Positions 49,910 to 59,620 of a DNA stretch of 64,000 nucleotides are shown here, one piece after another. The translations under genes and the position numbers were made by a program. Source of the stretch: Bacteroidia bacterium (GTDB lineage Bacteria > Bacteroidota > Bacteroidia > B-17B0 > Aurantibacillaceae); the NCBI GenBank assembly GCA_022842625.1, contig JALHPG010000002.1, positions 62,001 through 126,000 of the forward strand, read 5' to 3'. Position 1 is the first letter of the stretch. Each line of letters starts with the position of its first letter. A model generated the notes under the pieces. That model saw nothing but the letters and a program-made list of their open reading frames with translations, made no database searches and had not been told where the DNA came from.

Positions 49910-52129
49910 TCATTCTATCACTAATTTTCTGCTAACAGTGTTGTCGCCAACTTTAATTCTTATTTCATAAAGGCCTTTTATGAGTTTGCTAATGTTTAAT
50001 TCCTCTTTTTTAGCAACATTGTTTTTAGAAAACACTAATCTTCCTTCTAAACTATAAATAGAAACTTCCATTGGTGCATTACTTGAATTATCAATTTTTA
50101 TTTTTCCGTTAGATGGGTTTGGCCAAACTAAAACAGAATTATCTAAATTGATCTCGTTTAAGCCCACACTTAAAATATTAACCACCGCTGTTATTGTAGA
50201 GCTATGACAAATATTAGAGGCTACCAAAGTAACAGTGTATTGTCCGTTAGCAGTATAAGTAACCGCCGGCGGATTAGCCAATGTGCTAGTAACTGAGTTG
50301 CCAAAATTCCAAGAGTAAGTAGTTGCGTTTGTTGAGGTGTTTGCAACTGTAACCGAATTTCCAATTACTGCATTTGTAAAGGCTGCAATCGAAAGAAAGT
50401 TACTGGTATTATTTGCAGTATCGGCAATTCCTTCGCTCATATTATAATAAGAGCCGCTTGGTGTTGTTTCTAATTTCCAGGTTCTAACCATGTATTTATA
50501 AATGCCCGGATTAACTAAACAATTATCAGTGTAGGTTGTGCCACTAATAGGCACAGGATTTATTTTTACATAATTAGTGGTCGAAGGATTCTTTCTGTAA
50601 ATATTATAGCCAACAACCGTTGTTTCTGTAGAAGCCGTCCAAGAAATATTACAATTGTTTCCAACCTTTGTTGCTACAACATTTGAAACCGGGGCAACAA
50701 TATCGTTTCTTAAAGTAGGATCGCCCATTAAGGCAATGTGAACAGTATTAAATATTCCTGCGTTAATTGCATAGGGCGATGGATAATAGGTTGTAGTATT
50801 GTTTTGTGTTAATCTAGTGCTATATCCAATATTTTCGCCCATAGCCATGTGATGGAACATCCAATTTGGACGACCCGCCCAAGCATTGGTTAGTGTTTTA
50901 CCTTGACATAATGGAGCGCGTAAAAAATTATTGTTTACATCCCAATCACCAAAATAACTTCCAAATAACATTGTAAAAACACCTTGCAAATTAGACGTTG
51001 TAAAATTAGAAGTGTTACCAATTCCGGTAGCGCTGGTAAAACTTCCGCCACCACAACCATACGACCATTGGTAGCTGTTACCCGTCATAGTTGTAAAATA
51101 ATCTGTTGTTACAACATTTGTTGGAGTAACTAAAGGGCCAAAGTTTTTAAATCCACTTGATGCAAAGGCTTCTCCGGGAGTAAAATATCCAAAGTTGTCA
51201 TCAATAACTGCACGCTTTACAGTTGTAAATACTTTCTTACGATAATCATGATCCTTATCTAAATAATTTTTTAATAATTGAGTTTCTGTTGCGGTAAAAG
51301 ATGTCATTCCAAATAAATCAACACGGCCTACCTGCAATTCAACGGCTGTAGGAATTAACCACTGATCGAATTTACCATCACCCGGTATGTTTTGTGTGCG
51401 TGCAGGAGAAACGGTTGTAGATGTAACAGATACATCTGTCCAACTACCATTTAGTTCGCCATAATAAACATCGGCAGGCCAAGCGCCTTGATGATCGGTA
51501 TGTGCATCCGGACCAAAATTTCCACTATAAGGAACCGGAATATGTCCTAATAAAAACACTGCTACAGTATTTACCGGATCGAGATTATATGTATTTACAA
51601 TTTGTGCTTTTATAGCAGTAACAGAACTAGTTGTGCTCACATAACTCGTTAATACTTCCCAACCATCACCTTCTAGATCGTCTTGTAAACGTTTTATTTC
51701 AGGAGCAAGGCTTACACTAAAATTATTTGCAATTAGTAAAATTAATTTTCCGCGATAATCAACTTCAGGAATTTGAATTCCGGAATTAATATATCCATAA
51801 CCCGGATAATTTAATGTGCCGGAGGCAGCACTTCTAACCACACGGTATTCGTAATGTGTTCCTACACCAACCGTATTGTCAACATACTGTGTGGTTGCGC
51901 TTGGAATATTCACCGCAAGGCTGGTCCACGTTGAACTGTTTTTAGGTTTTCTATCAACTGAATAACTGATGGTGTTAGAATTCCCTAACCAATTTAATGT
52001 GATACTTGGTGGACTAACCTGCACGTTTGCCCACAACTCAACGGAACAATCTTTTGGCGTTGGGTTGGGTTGTGCGTTCACACAAATAATAAAGAAAAGA
52101 AAAATAGCGAAAAGTAAATTTTTGGTCAT
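49910..52129 (-). CDS. Secreted multidomain protein (C25-like core, FnIII/PKD-like domains, T9SS sorting domain)
   Basis: Signal peptide; LILLIANNFSVSLAPEIKRLQDDLEGDGWEV; NTVHIALMGDPTLR; PKD-like TYSWNFGNSVTSTLANPPAVTYTANGQYTVTL; VWPNPSNGKIKID tail. Confidence 0.85.
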   Translation of the reverse strand: MTKNLLFAIFLFFIICVNAQPNPTPKDCSVELWANVQVSPPSITLNWLGNSNTISYSVDRKPKNSSTWTSLAVNIPSATTQYVDNTVGVGTHYEYRVVRSAASGTLNYPGYGYINSGIQIPEVDYRGKLILLIANNFSVSLAPEIKRLQDDLEGDGWEVLTSYVSTTSSVTAIKAQIVNTYNLDPVNTVAVFLLGHIPVPYSGNFGPDAHTDHQGAWPADVYYGELNGSWTDVSVTSTTVSPARTQNIPGDGKFDQWLIPTAVELQVGRVDLFGMTSFTATETQLLKNYLDKDHDYRKKVFTTVKRAVIDDNFGYFTPGEAFASSGFKNFGPLVTPTNVVTTDYFTTMTGNSYQWSYGCGGGSFTSATGIGNTSNFTTSNLQGVFTMLFGSYFGDWDVNNNFLRAPLCQGKTLTNAWAGRPNWMFHHMAMGENIGYSTRLTQNNTTTYYPSPYAINAGIFNTVHIALMGDPTLRNDIVAPVSNVVATKVGNNCNISWTASTETTVVGYNIYRKNPSTTNYVKINPVPISGTTYTDNCLVNPGIYKYMVRTWKLETTPSGSYYNMSEGIADTANNTSNFLSIAAFTNAVIGNSVTVANTSTNATTYSWNFGNSVTSTLANPPAVTYTANGQYTVTLVASNICHSSTITAVVNILSVGLNEINLDNSVLVWPNPSNGKIKIDNSSNAPMEVSIYSLEGRLVFSKNNVAKKEELNISKLIKGLYEIRIKVGDNTVSRKLVIE

Positions 52130-52207
52130 GCTTATATTTTTAGATTTCTAAATATAAACACGAAAGGTTATAAGTTAATCGCTAATGAGTTTAAATTGAT
52201 TTAGGTG

Positions 52208-53116
52208 CTACCAATTATACCTTAGGCCGAGGGAAGCGTTAAACACAAAGTTGGATTGTGGGCTTGAAAATTTATTGCTTTCGTAATAAAATCCGGGAGC
52301 TAAAGATGCACTTGCGCTAAAATGTCTTCTTGCAGTAAGATTTTTAGACATTCTTAAATTAGTTGTTAAAGGTATGGCGGCATAACCCCCAAAGCCAATT
52401 CCGCTGATCTTATCTACAGTTTGGTGCATTTCTACATTCTTATAAGAGGTAGATGAATAACTATCGTACTTATCATACGTTGAGGAAGAATTTAATAATA
52501 ATTCTGTTGTGTTTAAATTATGATTAGCGCTAAACGTATTTGCGTATGAAATACCGGGACTTAACTCAGCGCCTGCGCCAAACCAAAACCGCTTGTTTTT
52601 ATTGGTAGTTAAATTAATTCCAATAGGTATCATAATTTGTTTAGAGGAGATAGAGTAAAAATAATTATCGTTGTATTGTGTAACAGAATAGAGTTTGTCG
52701 TTATTTGCAGCATTAACGTAAATTGCGTTGGTGTCGCGAGTTGTTTTTGAATAGACCGCAGATGAAACACTATTTGACCCGAATCGAATGCCAATAAAGC
52801 CCTCACGTCTGAATTTTTTGCCTTGCCCTAATTCAAAAAAAGCGCGTAAACAAATTAATCCATTTGCATCTGTCGAACGACCATAGCCTGATGCACCAGT
52901 ATAACCGTTAAGGTCCTTATCTAACAACTTGTTGTTGGATACAAACTTTTTAAAATCTTCTTGGCTTGCAGTATTTATATAACCTCGCTGGAAAATCATC
53001 TGACTTTCTAATCCAACTCCTGAAAGCCTTATTTTTTTAATGCTATCTGTTTTTGTTTGCGCGTTTAACCCAAGCGTACTCGCAAGAATTAAAACTTGTA
53101 GTGGTAGCTTTTTCAT
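52208..53116 (-). CDS. Predicted outer-membrane beta-barrel protein
   Basis: Signal peptide; alternating aromatic strands and terminal SLGLRYNW. Confidence 0.65.
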   Translation of the reverse strand: MKKLPLQVLILASTLGLNAQTKTDSIKKIRLSGVGLESQMIFQRGYINTASQEDFKKFVSNNKLLDKDLNGYTGASGYGRSTDANGLICLRAFFELGQGKKFRREGFIGIRFGSNSVSSAVYSKTTRDTNAIYVNAANNDKLYSVTQYNDNYFYSISSKQIMIPIGINLTTNKNKRFWFGAGAELSPGISYANTFSANHNLNTTELLLNSSSTYDKYDSYSSTSYKNVEMHQTVDKISGIGFGGYAAIPLTTNLRMSKNLTARRHFSASASLAPGFYYESNKFSSPQSNFVFNASLGLRYNW

Positions 53117-53176
53117 ACTACAATAACGTTTGTAAAATAAAATTATTGTACTGTCAAAAAAATGTCAGACAAATAA

Positions 53177-56008
53177 TTAATGCGCCAACAACCAATTCTC
53201 TCCCACTCCCATGCCAACTTCAACCGGAACGCTTAATGGTAAGGCGTTTCGCATGAGCTGCTCGATAATTGGTTTAACAACTTCCAATTCGGGCTTATAA
53301 ACATCAAAAACCAATTCGTCATGCACTTGCAATAACATTTTTGTTTTAAAGTTTTGTTTTCTAAGCTCGTTATAAATATTGATCATGGCCACTTTTATCA
53401 TGTCGGCAGCACTGCCTTGTATTGGTGCGTTAATGGCGTTACGTTCTGCAAAACTGCGAACCGTTGCGTTATTAGAAGTGATATCGCGCAGCCAACGTTT
53501 CCTTCCTAACAACGTTTTTACATAACCGTTCTCGCGCGCAAAATTAATTTCGCCGTCCATATACTCTTTTATAGCCGAGTATTCTTTAAAGTAATTGTCG
53601 ATTAGTTCTTTTGCTTCGCCTCTTGAGATATTTAAATTCTCGGATAAACCAAAAGCCCCTTGTCCGTAAATGATACCAAAGTTTACGCTCTTTGCTTTGT
53701 AACGCATTTCTTTTGTTACATCATTTTCATCTACACCAAAAACTTTAGCTGCTGTGGCGGTATGAATATCTTTTCCTAATTGAAAGGCCTCACACATATT
53801 TTTATCGCCACTAATACTTGCAACAATACGCAATTCTATTTGCGAGTAATCGGCACTTAATAAAATATGATCATTGTCTCTTGGAATAAAGGCTTTACGA
53901 ATTTGACGACCACGCTCGGTTCTGATAGGAATGTTTTGAAGGTTTGGATTATCGCTACTTAAACGTCCGGTAACCGCAACCACTTGGTTGAAAGAAGTGT
54001 GAATGCGATTTGTTTTTTTATTTACCAATTCCGGTAAAGTATCCACGTACGTAGATTTTAATTTTACGAGTTCGCGGTAATCTAATATTTTAGAAACAAT
54101 GGGGTGCGTGCCTTCCAACTTACTTAAGATCTCTTCACCGGTAGCATACTGACCCGTTTTTGTTTTCTTAGGCTTATCTACAATTTTTAAATATTCAAAT
54201 AGTATTTCACCCACTTGTTTTGGCGATGAGACATTAAATTTTGTGCCTGCAAGATCCTGAATTTCTTTTTCAACAATTGCAATATCTGTTTGTAGTTGCG
54301 CAGAAAATTCACGCAAAGCATTTACATCTAAATTAATTCCTTCTCGCTCAATATTAGCCAATACTTTAATTAAGGGCACCTCAACTTCATCAAACAATTT
54401 TTCTACTTCATTCTCTTTTAATAAAGGAGCGAAATGGTTTTTTAATTGGATAGTAACATCAGCGTCTTCGGCGGCATAATCTTTTATTAAGTTTACATCT
54501 ACCGATCGCATGCTTAATTGATCTTTTCCCTTTTTACCAATTAAGGAAGTGATGCTAACGGGTGAATAATTTAAATACGTTTGCGCTAATATGTCCATGC
54601 CATGGCGCATGTCGGGCATAATTAAAAAATGTGCCACCATGGTGTCAAACAACCTGTTCTTTATTTCGATATCATAATTTAATAAAACCTGATAATCGTA
54701 CTTGATGTTTTGACCGATCATTGTTTTAGAAGCATCGGCAAAAATTGACAAAAATGGTTTTAATTGTTCCAGCGCTTCTGCTTTATTTTCTGAAATGGGA
54801 ACATAATAAGCAACATGCTCTTTAACTGAAAAAGATAAGCCTACTAATTCAGCATCGATCGTATTTAGCGAAGTGGTTTCAGAATCAAAACAATATTCGG
54901 TTGCCTGTTGCAAAACAGTTACCAATTCATTAATTTTTTCTAATGAATCAACCAGCACATAGGTGTGTTCAACATCATTAATTGTTTTAAAGTTGCTTGC
55001 CGGCTCATCGAGCTCAACAGGGTTTTCGTTTGGCGCAGAAAAAAGATCCGGCTCGCTAAACAGATCTTGTTTTACAACTGCCTTAGGTTTTTCTGCGGGT
55101 AATTTTTCATTACCGCCAATATCTTCGCCTAAAACTTTTTTTGCTATTGCTCTAAATTCAAGTTCTTTGAACAACTCGGTTAAGGCCTCTTTATTTACCG
55201 GTTTAATTCTTAGCTTTTCTTCTTCTAATTCAACCGGACAATCTAAAATAATTGTAGCTAACCATTTTGATTGAATGGCCATTTCTTTATTATTCTCAAC
55301 CTTCTCCTTTAGTTTTCCTTTTAATTTATCGGTGTTCTGTAACAAATTTTCGATGGTGCCAAAATCTTTTATAAGCTGAATGGCCGTTTTTTCGCCAACT
55401 CCGGGGATGCCGGGAATGTTATCGGCCTTATCGCCCATTAATCCTAAAATGTCTATTAACTGGGCAACAGAATTTATTTCCCACTTTTTACATATTTCTT
55501 CAGGTCCTAAAATCGAAGCGCCGTTACCAAAACTAGCAGGTTTATAAATAAATGTATTTGCGTCAACCAGCTGACCGTAGTCTTTATCCGGCGTCATCAT
55601 ATAAGTAGTAAACCCGGCCTTCTCTGCTTTGATGGCAAGTGTTCCAATAAGGTCATCAGCTTCAAAACCAGAAATGCCCATTGTTTCAATATTAAACCCT
55701 TTGATCAATTCCATAATTAATGGGATTGATTTTCGTAGGTCCTCAGGCATTTCTTCACGATGTGCTTTATACGCTTCAAATTCCACGTGGCGTTGTGTTG
55801 GGCCTTCCATATCAAATACAACGGCAATGTGCGAGGGTTTTTCTTTATTTAATATTTCAAGCAGTGTATTTGTAAACCCAAAAATTGCAGATGTATTAAA
55901 TCCCTTTGAGTTTATTCGTGGGCTGTTGCTAAAGGCAAAGAATGCGCGGTAGATAAGTGCATAGGCGTCTAATAAAAATAATTTCTTTTCAGTGTCTTTA
56001 GTGATCAT
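53177..56008 (-). CDS. polA: DNA polymerase I
   Basis: 5' nuclease LFLLDAYALIYRAFFAF; proofreading FDSETTSLN; DYSQIELRIVA; LLQVHDELVFDVY. Confidence 0.98.
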   Translation of the reverse strand: MITKDTEKKLFLLDAYALIYRAFFAFSNSPRINSKGFNTSAIFGFTNTLLEILNKEKPSHIAVVFDMEGPTQRHVEFEAYKAHREEMPEDLRKSIPLIMELIKGFNIETMGISGFEADDLIGTLAIKAEKAGFTTYMMTPDKDYGQLVDANTFIYKPASFGNGASILGPEEICKKWEINSVAQLIDILGLMGDKADNIPGIPGVGEKTAIQLIKDFGTIENLLQNTDKLKGKLKEKVENNKEMAIQSKWLATIILDCPVELEEEKLRIKPVNKEALTELFKELEFRAIAKKVLGEDIGGNEKLPAEKPKAVVKQDLFSEPDLFSAPNENPVELDEPASNFKTINDVEHTYVLVDSLEKINELVTVLQQATEYCFDSETTSLNTIDAELVGLSFSVKEHVAYYVPISENKAEALEQLKPFLSIFADASKTMIGQNIKYDYQVLLNYDIEIKNRLFDTMVAHFLIMPDMRHGMDILAQTYLNYSPVSITSLIGKKGKDQLSMRSVDVNLIKDYAAEDADVTIQLKNHFAPLLKENEVEKLFDEVEVPLIKVLANIEREGINLDVNALREFSAQLQTDIAIVEKEIQDLAGTKFNVSSPKQVGEILFEYLKIVDKPKKTKTGQYATGEEILSKLEGTHPIVSKILDYRELVKLKSTYVDTLPELVNKKTNRIHTSFNQVVAVTGRLSSDNPNLQNIPIRTERGRQIRKAFIPRDNDHILLSADYSQIELRIVASISGDKNMCEAFQLGKDIHTATAAKVFGVDENDVTKEMRYKAKSVNFGIIYGQGAFGLSENLNISRGEAKELIDNYFKEYSAIKEYMDGEINFARENGYVKTLLGRKRWLRDITSNNATVRSFAERNAINAPIQGSAADMIKVAMINIYNELRKQNFKTKMLLQVHDELVFDVYKPELEVVKPIIEQLMRNALPLSVPVEVGMGVGENWLLAH

Positions 56009-56081
56009 TGATTGTATTGTAAATTTGTTGTTTGGGGAATTTGTTTAAGAATATAAAACCTTGTTTTTGCGTTTACCGGTT

Positions 56082-56624
56082 TCATTTTCTCTCATTATAC
56101 TTTTTAATGGCGTTAATAGCACTTTCTTCATTAATTTTTTTGTCTCCTTCGTATTCATTGGCATATCCGGATGCGCCACTCATCATTTCCTGTAATTGTT
56201 TTTTAAATTTTCCTTCTTTAACTAAGGTCATTTTTTTATCCCCTTGGCGGGTAATATAATATTCGCCATCATAACTGGTTGCATTCATATTTACAATTTC
56301 AAACATCATTTTATACATCGATATTTCACCGCGAACTAAGGCTTTGTAAAACTTTAATTCACCCTCATAGTCCATCGAAACATAATTTTGGTTTTCGAAA
56401 CCATATGCTTTTACCTTATTTGGTTTATAGTTTTTTTGCGTTCCGGATTCTTCTTTAAAAAATACTTTCGAATAATTATCTTGTTCTTTTTTGGGATTTA
56501 TTTTTACCTCACCTTTAAGGGTGTCTCCTTTTTCATTAACAATATAGCCTTTTACAAATGCAATTTGAGAGGTTAAAGAAAAAGTAAGGAGATTTAATAG
56601 TACGGCGAGGACAGTATTCTTCAT
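56082..56624 (-). CDS. Secreted hypothetical protein
   Basis: Signal peptide; KGYIVNEKGDTLKGEVKINPKKE...KAYGFENQNYVSM. Confidence 0.65.
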   Translation of the reverse strand: MKNTVLAVLLNLLTFSLTSQIAFVKGYIVNEKGDTLKGEVKINPKKEQDNYSKVFFKEESGTQKNYKPNKVKAYGFENQNYVSMDYEGELKFYKALVRGEISMYKMMFEIVNMNATSYDGEYYITRQGDKKMTLVKEGKFKKQLQEMMSGASGYANEYEGDKKINEESAINAIKKYNERK

Positions 56625-56701
56625 AAAAAAATTTTTATAAAGAAAATTAAATTTTAGGTCTAAAAAAAGTGTTGTTGGCAGTGTGTGAATAAGTAAACGA
56701 T

Positions 56702-57202
56702 CTATTTATCTATCAATGCTTTTTCTTGCGAATTAAGTTTGCCGTAGGTTAATAAGTAAGCATAAACAGATGAGAAGAGTTCCGGGTCTGCTGCCTTAAA
56801 TTGGTTTAAATGTTTAATTATATAGTTTTTGTCGGATGCTAAACTCTTATTATATCCAAGGAAAGCCGGGGCGTTTTGTTGTATGGTAAACCTAATGTAC
56901 CTGGCTTCAAGGTCACTCGTATCGGCAAGGATGGTAGCTTCTAAGATCTTTTTTCCGGAATTAAAGGCTTTTATTTTAGCGGCAGGATTAATTTTGTACT
57001 GCGCCGATGTCATTTCTGCTGCGGCATAATAGGCTCTTTTTAGATTTACAGAGACCTCTTTACTTGTTAATGCAATTTCCTTTATGGTATTTACAGCCTC
57101 TTCTTGCTTATTCATTAAAGCAAAATTCGAACGCATTTTTTTTAGGTCAGAGGGGATTGTAGTAATAAAAAGAAAAAGTCCGATAACGATCCCTTTTATC
57201 AT
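56702..57202 (-). CDS. Hypothetical secreted protein overlapping crtB by 4 nt
   Basis: 166 aa with N-terminal signal-like helix; ATGA overlap with crtB. Confidence 0.7.
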   Translation of the reverse strand: MIKGIVIGLFLFITTIPSDLKKMRSNFALMNKQEEAVNTIKEIALTSKEVSVNLKRAYYAAAEMTSAQYKINPAAKIKAFNSGKKILEATILADTSDLEARYIRFTIQQNAPAFLGYNKSLASDKNYIIKHLNQFKAADPELFSSVYAYLLTYGKLNSQEKALIDK

Positions 57203-58035
57203 AACATATTTAAACCGTTTCTAACATAACTTCCTGCAAACAATACCATTTTTTGAGAGTTAGGAATGCGAACGCGTTCTTCTAAAATGTGCTTATGATT
57301 TAATTTTTTTATTTTATTAAAGAGTGATCTGTAATAAATGTAAGCCACATAAACACCTAAGCGTGCTTTTTTTGGCAACATTTTAATTCCTTTTAACCCT
57401 TTATCAAAATCTAATTCTATATCTCTTTCAATTTCTTGCTTAATTTTTTCATCTAACTCGTTCATGTTGATGTTTGGAAAATACATTCTTCCCATTCCAA
57501 CAAAATCATCGTTTAGATCTCTTAAGAAATTGATCTTTTGAAATGCCGATCCTAAAGCCATTGCATAAGGCTTTAGCTCTTTATACGAGTTTTTATCTCC
57601 TTCTGTAAAAACGCACAAACACATTAAACCTACAACCTCTGCACTACCTAAAATATATTCCTTATACCCTTCTTCGGTATAAGCTTTTTTTTGCAGATCC
57701 ATGGTCATGCTTTTTAAAAAAGCATCAATAAGTGTTTTATCTATTTTATAGGTATTAACCACTTCCTGAAAACTGTTTAATACAGGATTTAAGCTAATTC
57801 CTCTTTCTATTGCTAAATAAGTGTCTCTTATAAACTCCTCAAGTAATTGTTTCTTGTCATACGCATGAAAACTATCAACGATCTCATCTGCAAAACGAAC
57901 AAAGCCATAAATTGCATAAATTGGTTTATGAAGGTCTTTGTTTAAAAAACGGATTCCCAAGCTAAACGACGTACTATATTGTCGTGTAACGATTTTACTT
58001 GTTTTATCAGAAACTTGATCAAATAATTGTTTCAT
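57199..58035 (-). CDS. crtB: Phytoene synthase
   Basis: YGFVRFADEIVDSFHAYD; LGSAFQKINFLRDLNDD. Confidence 0.96.
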   Translation of the reverse strand: MKQLFDQVSDKTSKIVTRQYSTSFSLGIRFLNKDLHKPIYAIYGFVRFADEIVDSFHAYDKKQLLEEFIRDTYLAIERGISLNPVLNSFQEVVNTYKIDKTLIDAFLKSMTMDLQKKAYTEEGYKEYILGSAEVVGLMCLCVFTEGDKNSYKELKPYAMALGSAFQKINFLRDLNDDFVGMGRMYFPNINMNELDEKIKQEIERDIELDFDKGLKGIKMLPKKARLGVYVAYIYYRSLFNKIKKLNHKHILEERVRIPNSQKMVLFAGSYVRNGLNML

Positions 58036-58088
58036 TTTTTTATTCTCTTTTTTCTTTTACAGTTATTGAAAAGGTTAAACAGTTTAAA

Positions 58089-59558
58089 TTAAAAATAGTT
58101 TAAAATTTGTTCTGAAGCAAGCTTTCCTGATATTAAGGAAGGAGGCACGCCCGGCCCAGGCACGGTTAATTGGCCGGTGTAGAACAGGTTTTTAACCTTT
58201 TTGCTTTTTAAACTTGGTTTTAAATGGGCTGTTTGCATGAGGGTATTAGCCAATCCATAAGCATTACCTTTAAATGCATTGTAATCTTTTACAAAATTGC
58301 TTGGTGCATAGCTTTTAAAATATACCAAGTTTTCATTAATATCAAACCCGGTTTTTGCTTTTAATCGTTCTGCTACTGCTTTAAAGTACTTAGCTCTAAT
58401 TTCTTCTGTGTCTGCTAAACCAGGTGCAACAGGAATTAAAATAAATAAATTTTCGTGTCCTGAAGGCGCAACCGTTGAATCTGTTTTACTTGGGCAACAA
58501 ACATAAAACAATGGGTCGTTAGGCCATTGAGGATTAGTATAAATTTCTTGAGAGTGTTTTGTGAAATCGGCATCAAAAAACAAATTATGGTGCAGTAAAT
58601 TGTTTATGATTCCTTTAACGCCAACATAATAGATCAAACAACTCGGGGCCATTTTTCGGTTTTCCCAGTATTTTTGGGTGTATTTTCTGTCTTTTTCAGA
58701 CAATAACTTTTGCTCTGTAAAATTATAATCTGCAGAAGAAATAAGCGCATCAAAAGCACCGCATTCTTTATTTGCCGATAAAGATCTTGCCAAATTATTT
58801 TCAACTACAATTTTATTTACATCAACTCCGGTCTCAAACTTTACGCCTAATTCAATTGCCAAATCGTACATACCTTTTGCGATTTTTTGCATTCCTCCCA
58901 TTGGGTACCAGGTTCCTAGAGCAAGATCCGCATAGTTCATTAGACTATAAAGAGCCGGCGTATGCTCGGGTAAAGCTCCCAAAAACAAAACAGGAAACTC
59001 CAGTAACTTTATTAGCTTTTCGTTCTTAAACAACTTTCGCACGTGTGAACTCATGCTTTTAAAAACATCCAGTTTAAAAACACCCGAAATTAATCGCATG
59101 TCAATTAACTCCGAAATATTAATGCCCGGCTTGTAAACCAGATCATGCATTCCAACGTTGTATTTATACTCTGCTTCTGATAAAAACTGTTTTAAATTGT
59201 TGGTGCTTCCGGGTTCATAGCGTTCAAAAAGAGCATATAATTCCTCTAAAGTGGCAGGAACATCTAAATGATCGTCTGTAAAAAAAACACGATAGCTTGG
59301 CGATAAACGAACCAAGTCATAATAATCGGAAACTTTTTTTCCGAAATCAGCAAAAAATTTCTCAAATATATCGGGCATCCAATACCAACTTGGACCCATA
59401 TCAAACATAAAACCTTTGTCGGAATAGCTTCTTGAGCGCCCGCCAATGGACTCGTGCTTCTCATAAACAGTAACGTCAAAACCTGCCTTAGCTAAATAAC
59501 AAGCAGAGGAAAGACCGCTAAAACCTGCACCAATTATTGAAATTTTCTTTTTTGCCAT
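58089..59558 (-). CDS. crtI: Phytoene desaturase
   Basis: KKISIIGAGFSGLSSACYLAKAGFDVTVYEKHESIGGRSRSY; FYTGQLTVPGPGVPPSLISG. Confidence 0.96.
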   Translation of the reverse strand: MAKKKISIIGAGFSGLSSACYLAKAGFDVTVYEKHESIGGRSRSYSDKGFMFDMGPSWYWMPDIFEKFFADFGKKVSDYYDLVRLSPSYRVFFTDDHLDVPATLEELYALFERYEPGSTNNLKQFLSEAEYKYNVGMHDLVYKPGINISELIDMRLISGVFKLDVFKSMSSHVRKLFKNEKLIKLLEFPVLFLGALPEHTPALYSLMNYADLALGTWYPMGGMQKIAKGMYDLAIELGVKFETGVDVNKIVVENNLARSLSANKECGAFDALISSADYNFTEQKLLSEKDRKYTQKYWENRKMAPSCLIYYVGVKGIINNLLHHNLFFDADFTKHSQEIYTNPQWPNDPLFYVCCPSKTDSTVAPSGHENLFILIPVAPGLADTEEIRAKYFKAVAERLKAKTGFDINENLVYFKSYAPSNFVKDYNAFKGNAYGLANTLMQTAHLKPSLKSKKVKNLFYTGQLTVPGPGVPPSLISGKLASEQILNYF

Positions 59559-59571
59559 GTTTACTATAAAG

Positions 59572-59600
59572 TTAAACAAAAAACCCGTAAAATTGTTTAA
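59572..59600. promoter_or_regulatory. Inverted repeat in crtI/crtD divergent promoter region
   Basis: TTAAACAA-N13-TTGTTTAA. Confidence 0.4.
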
Positions 59601-59620
59601 AGACTAAAGCTTAATAATTA

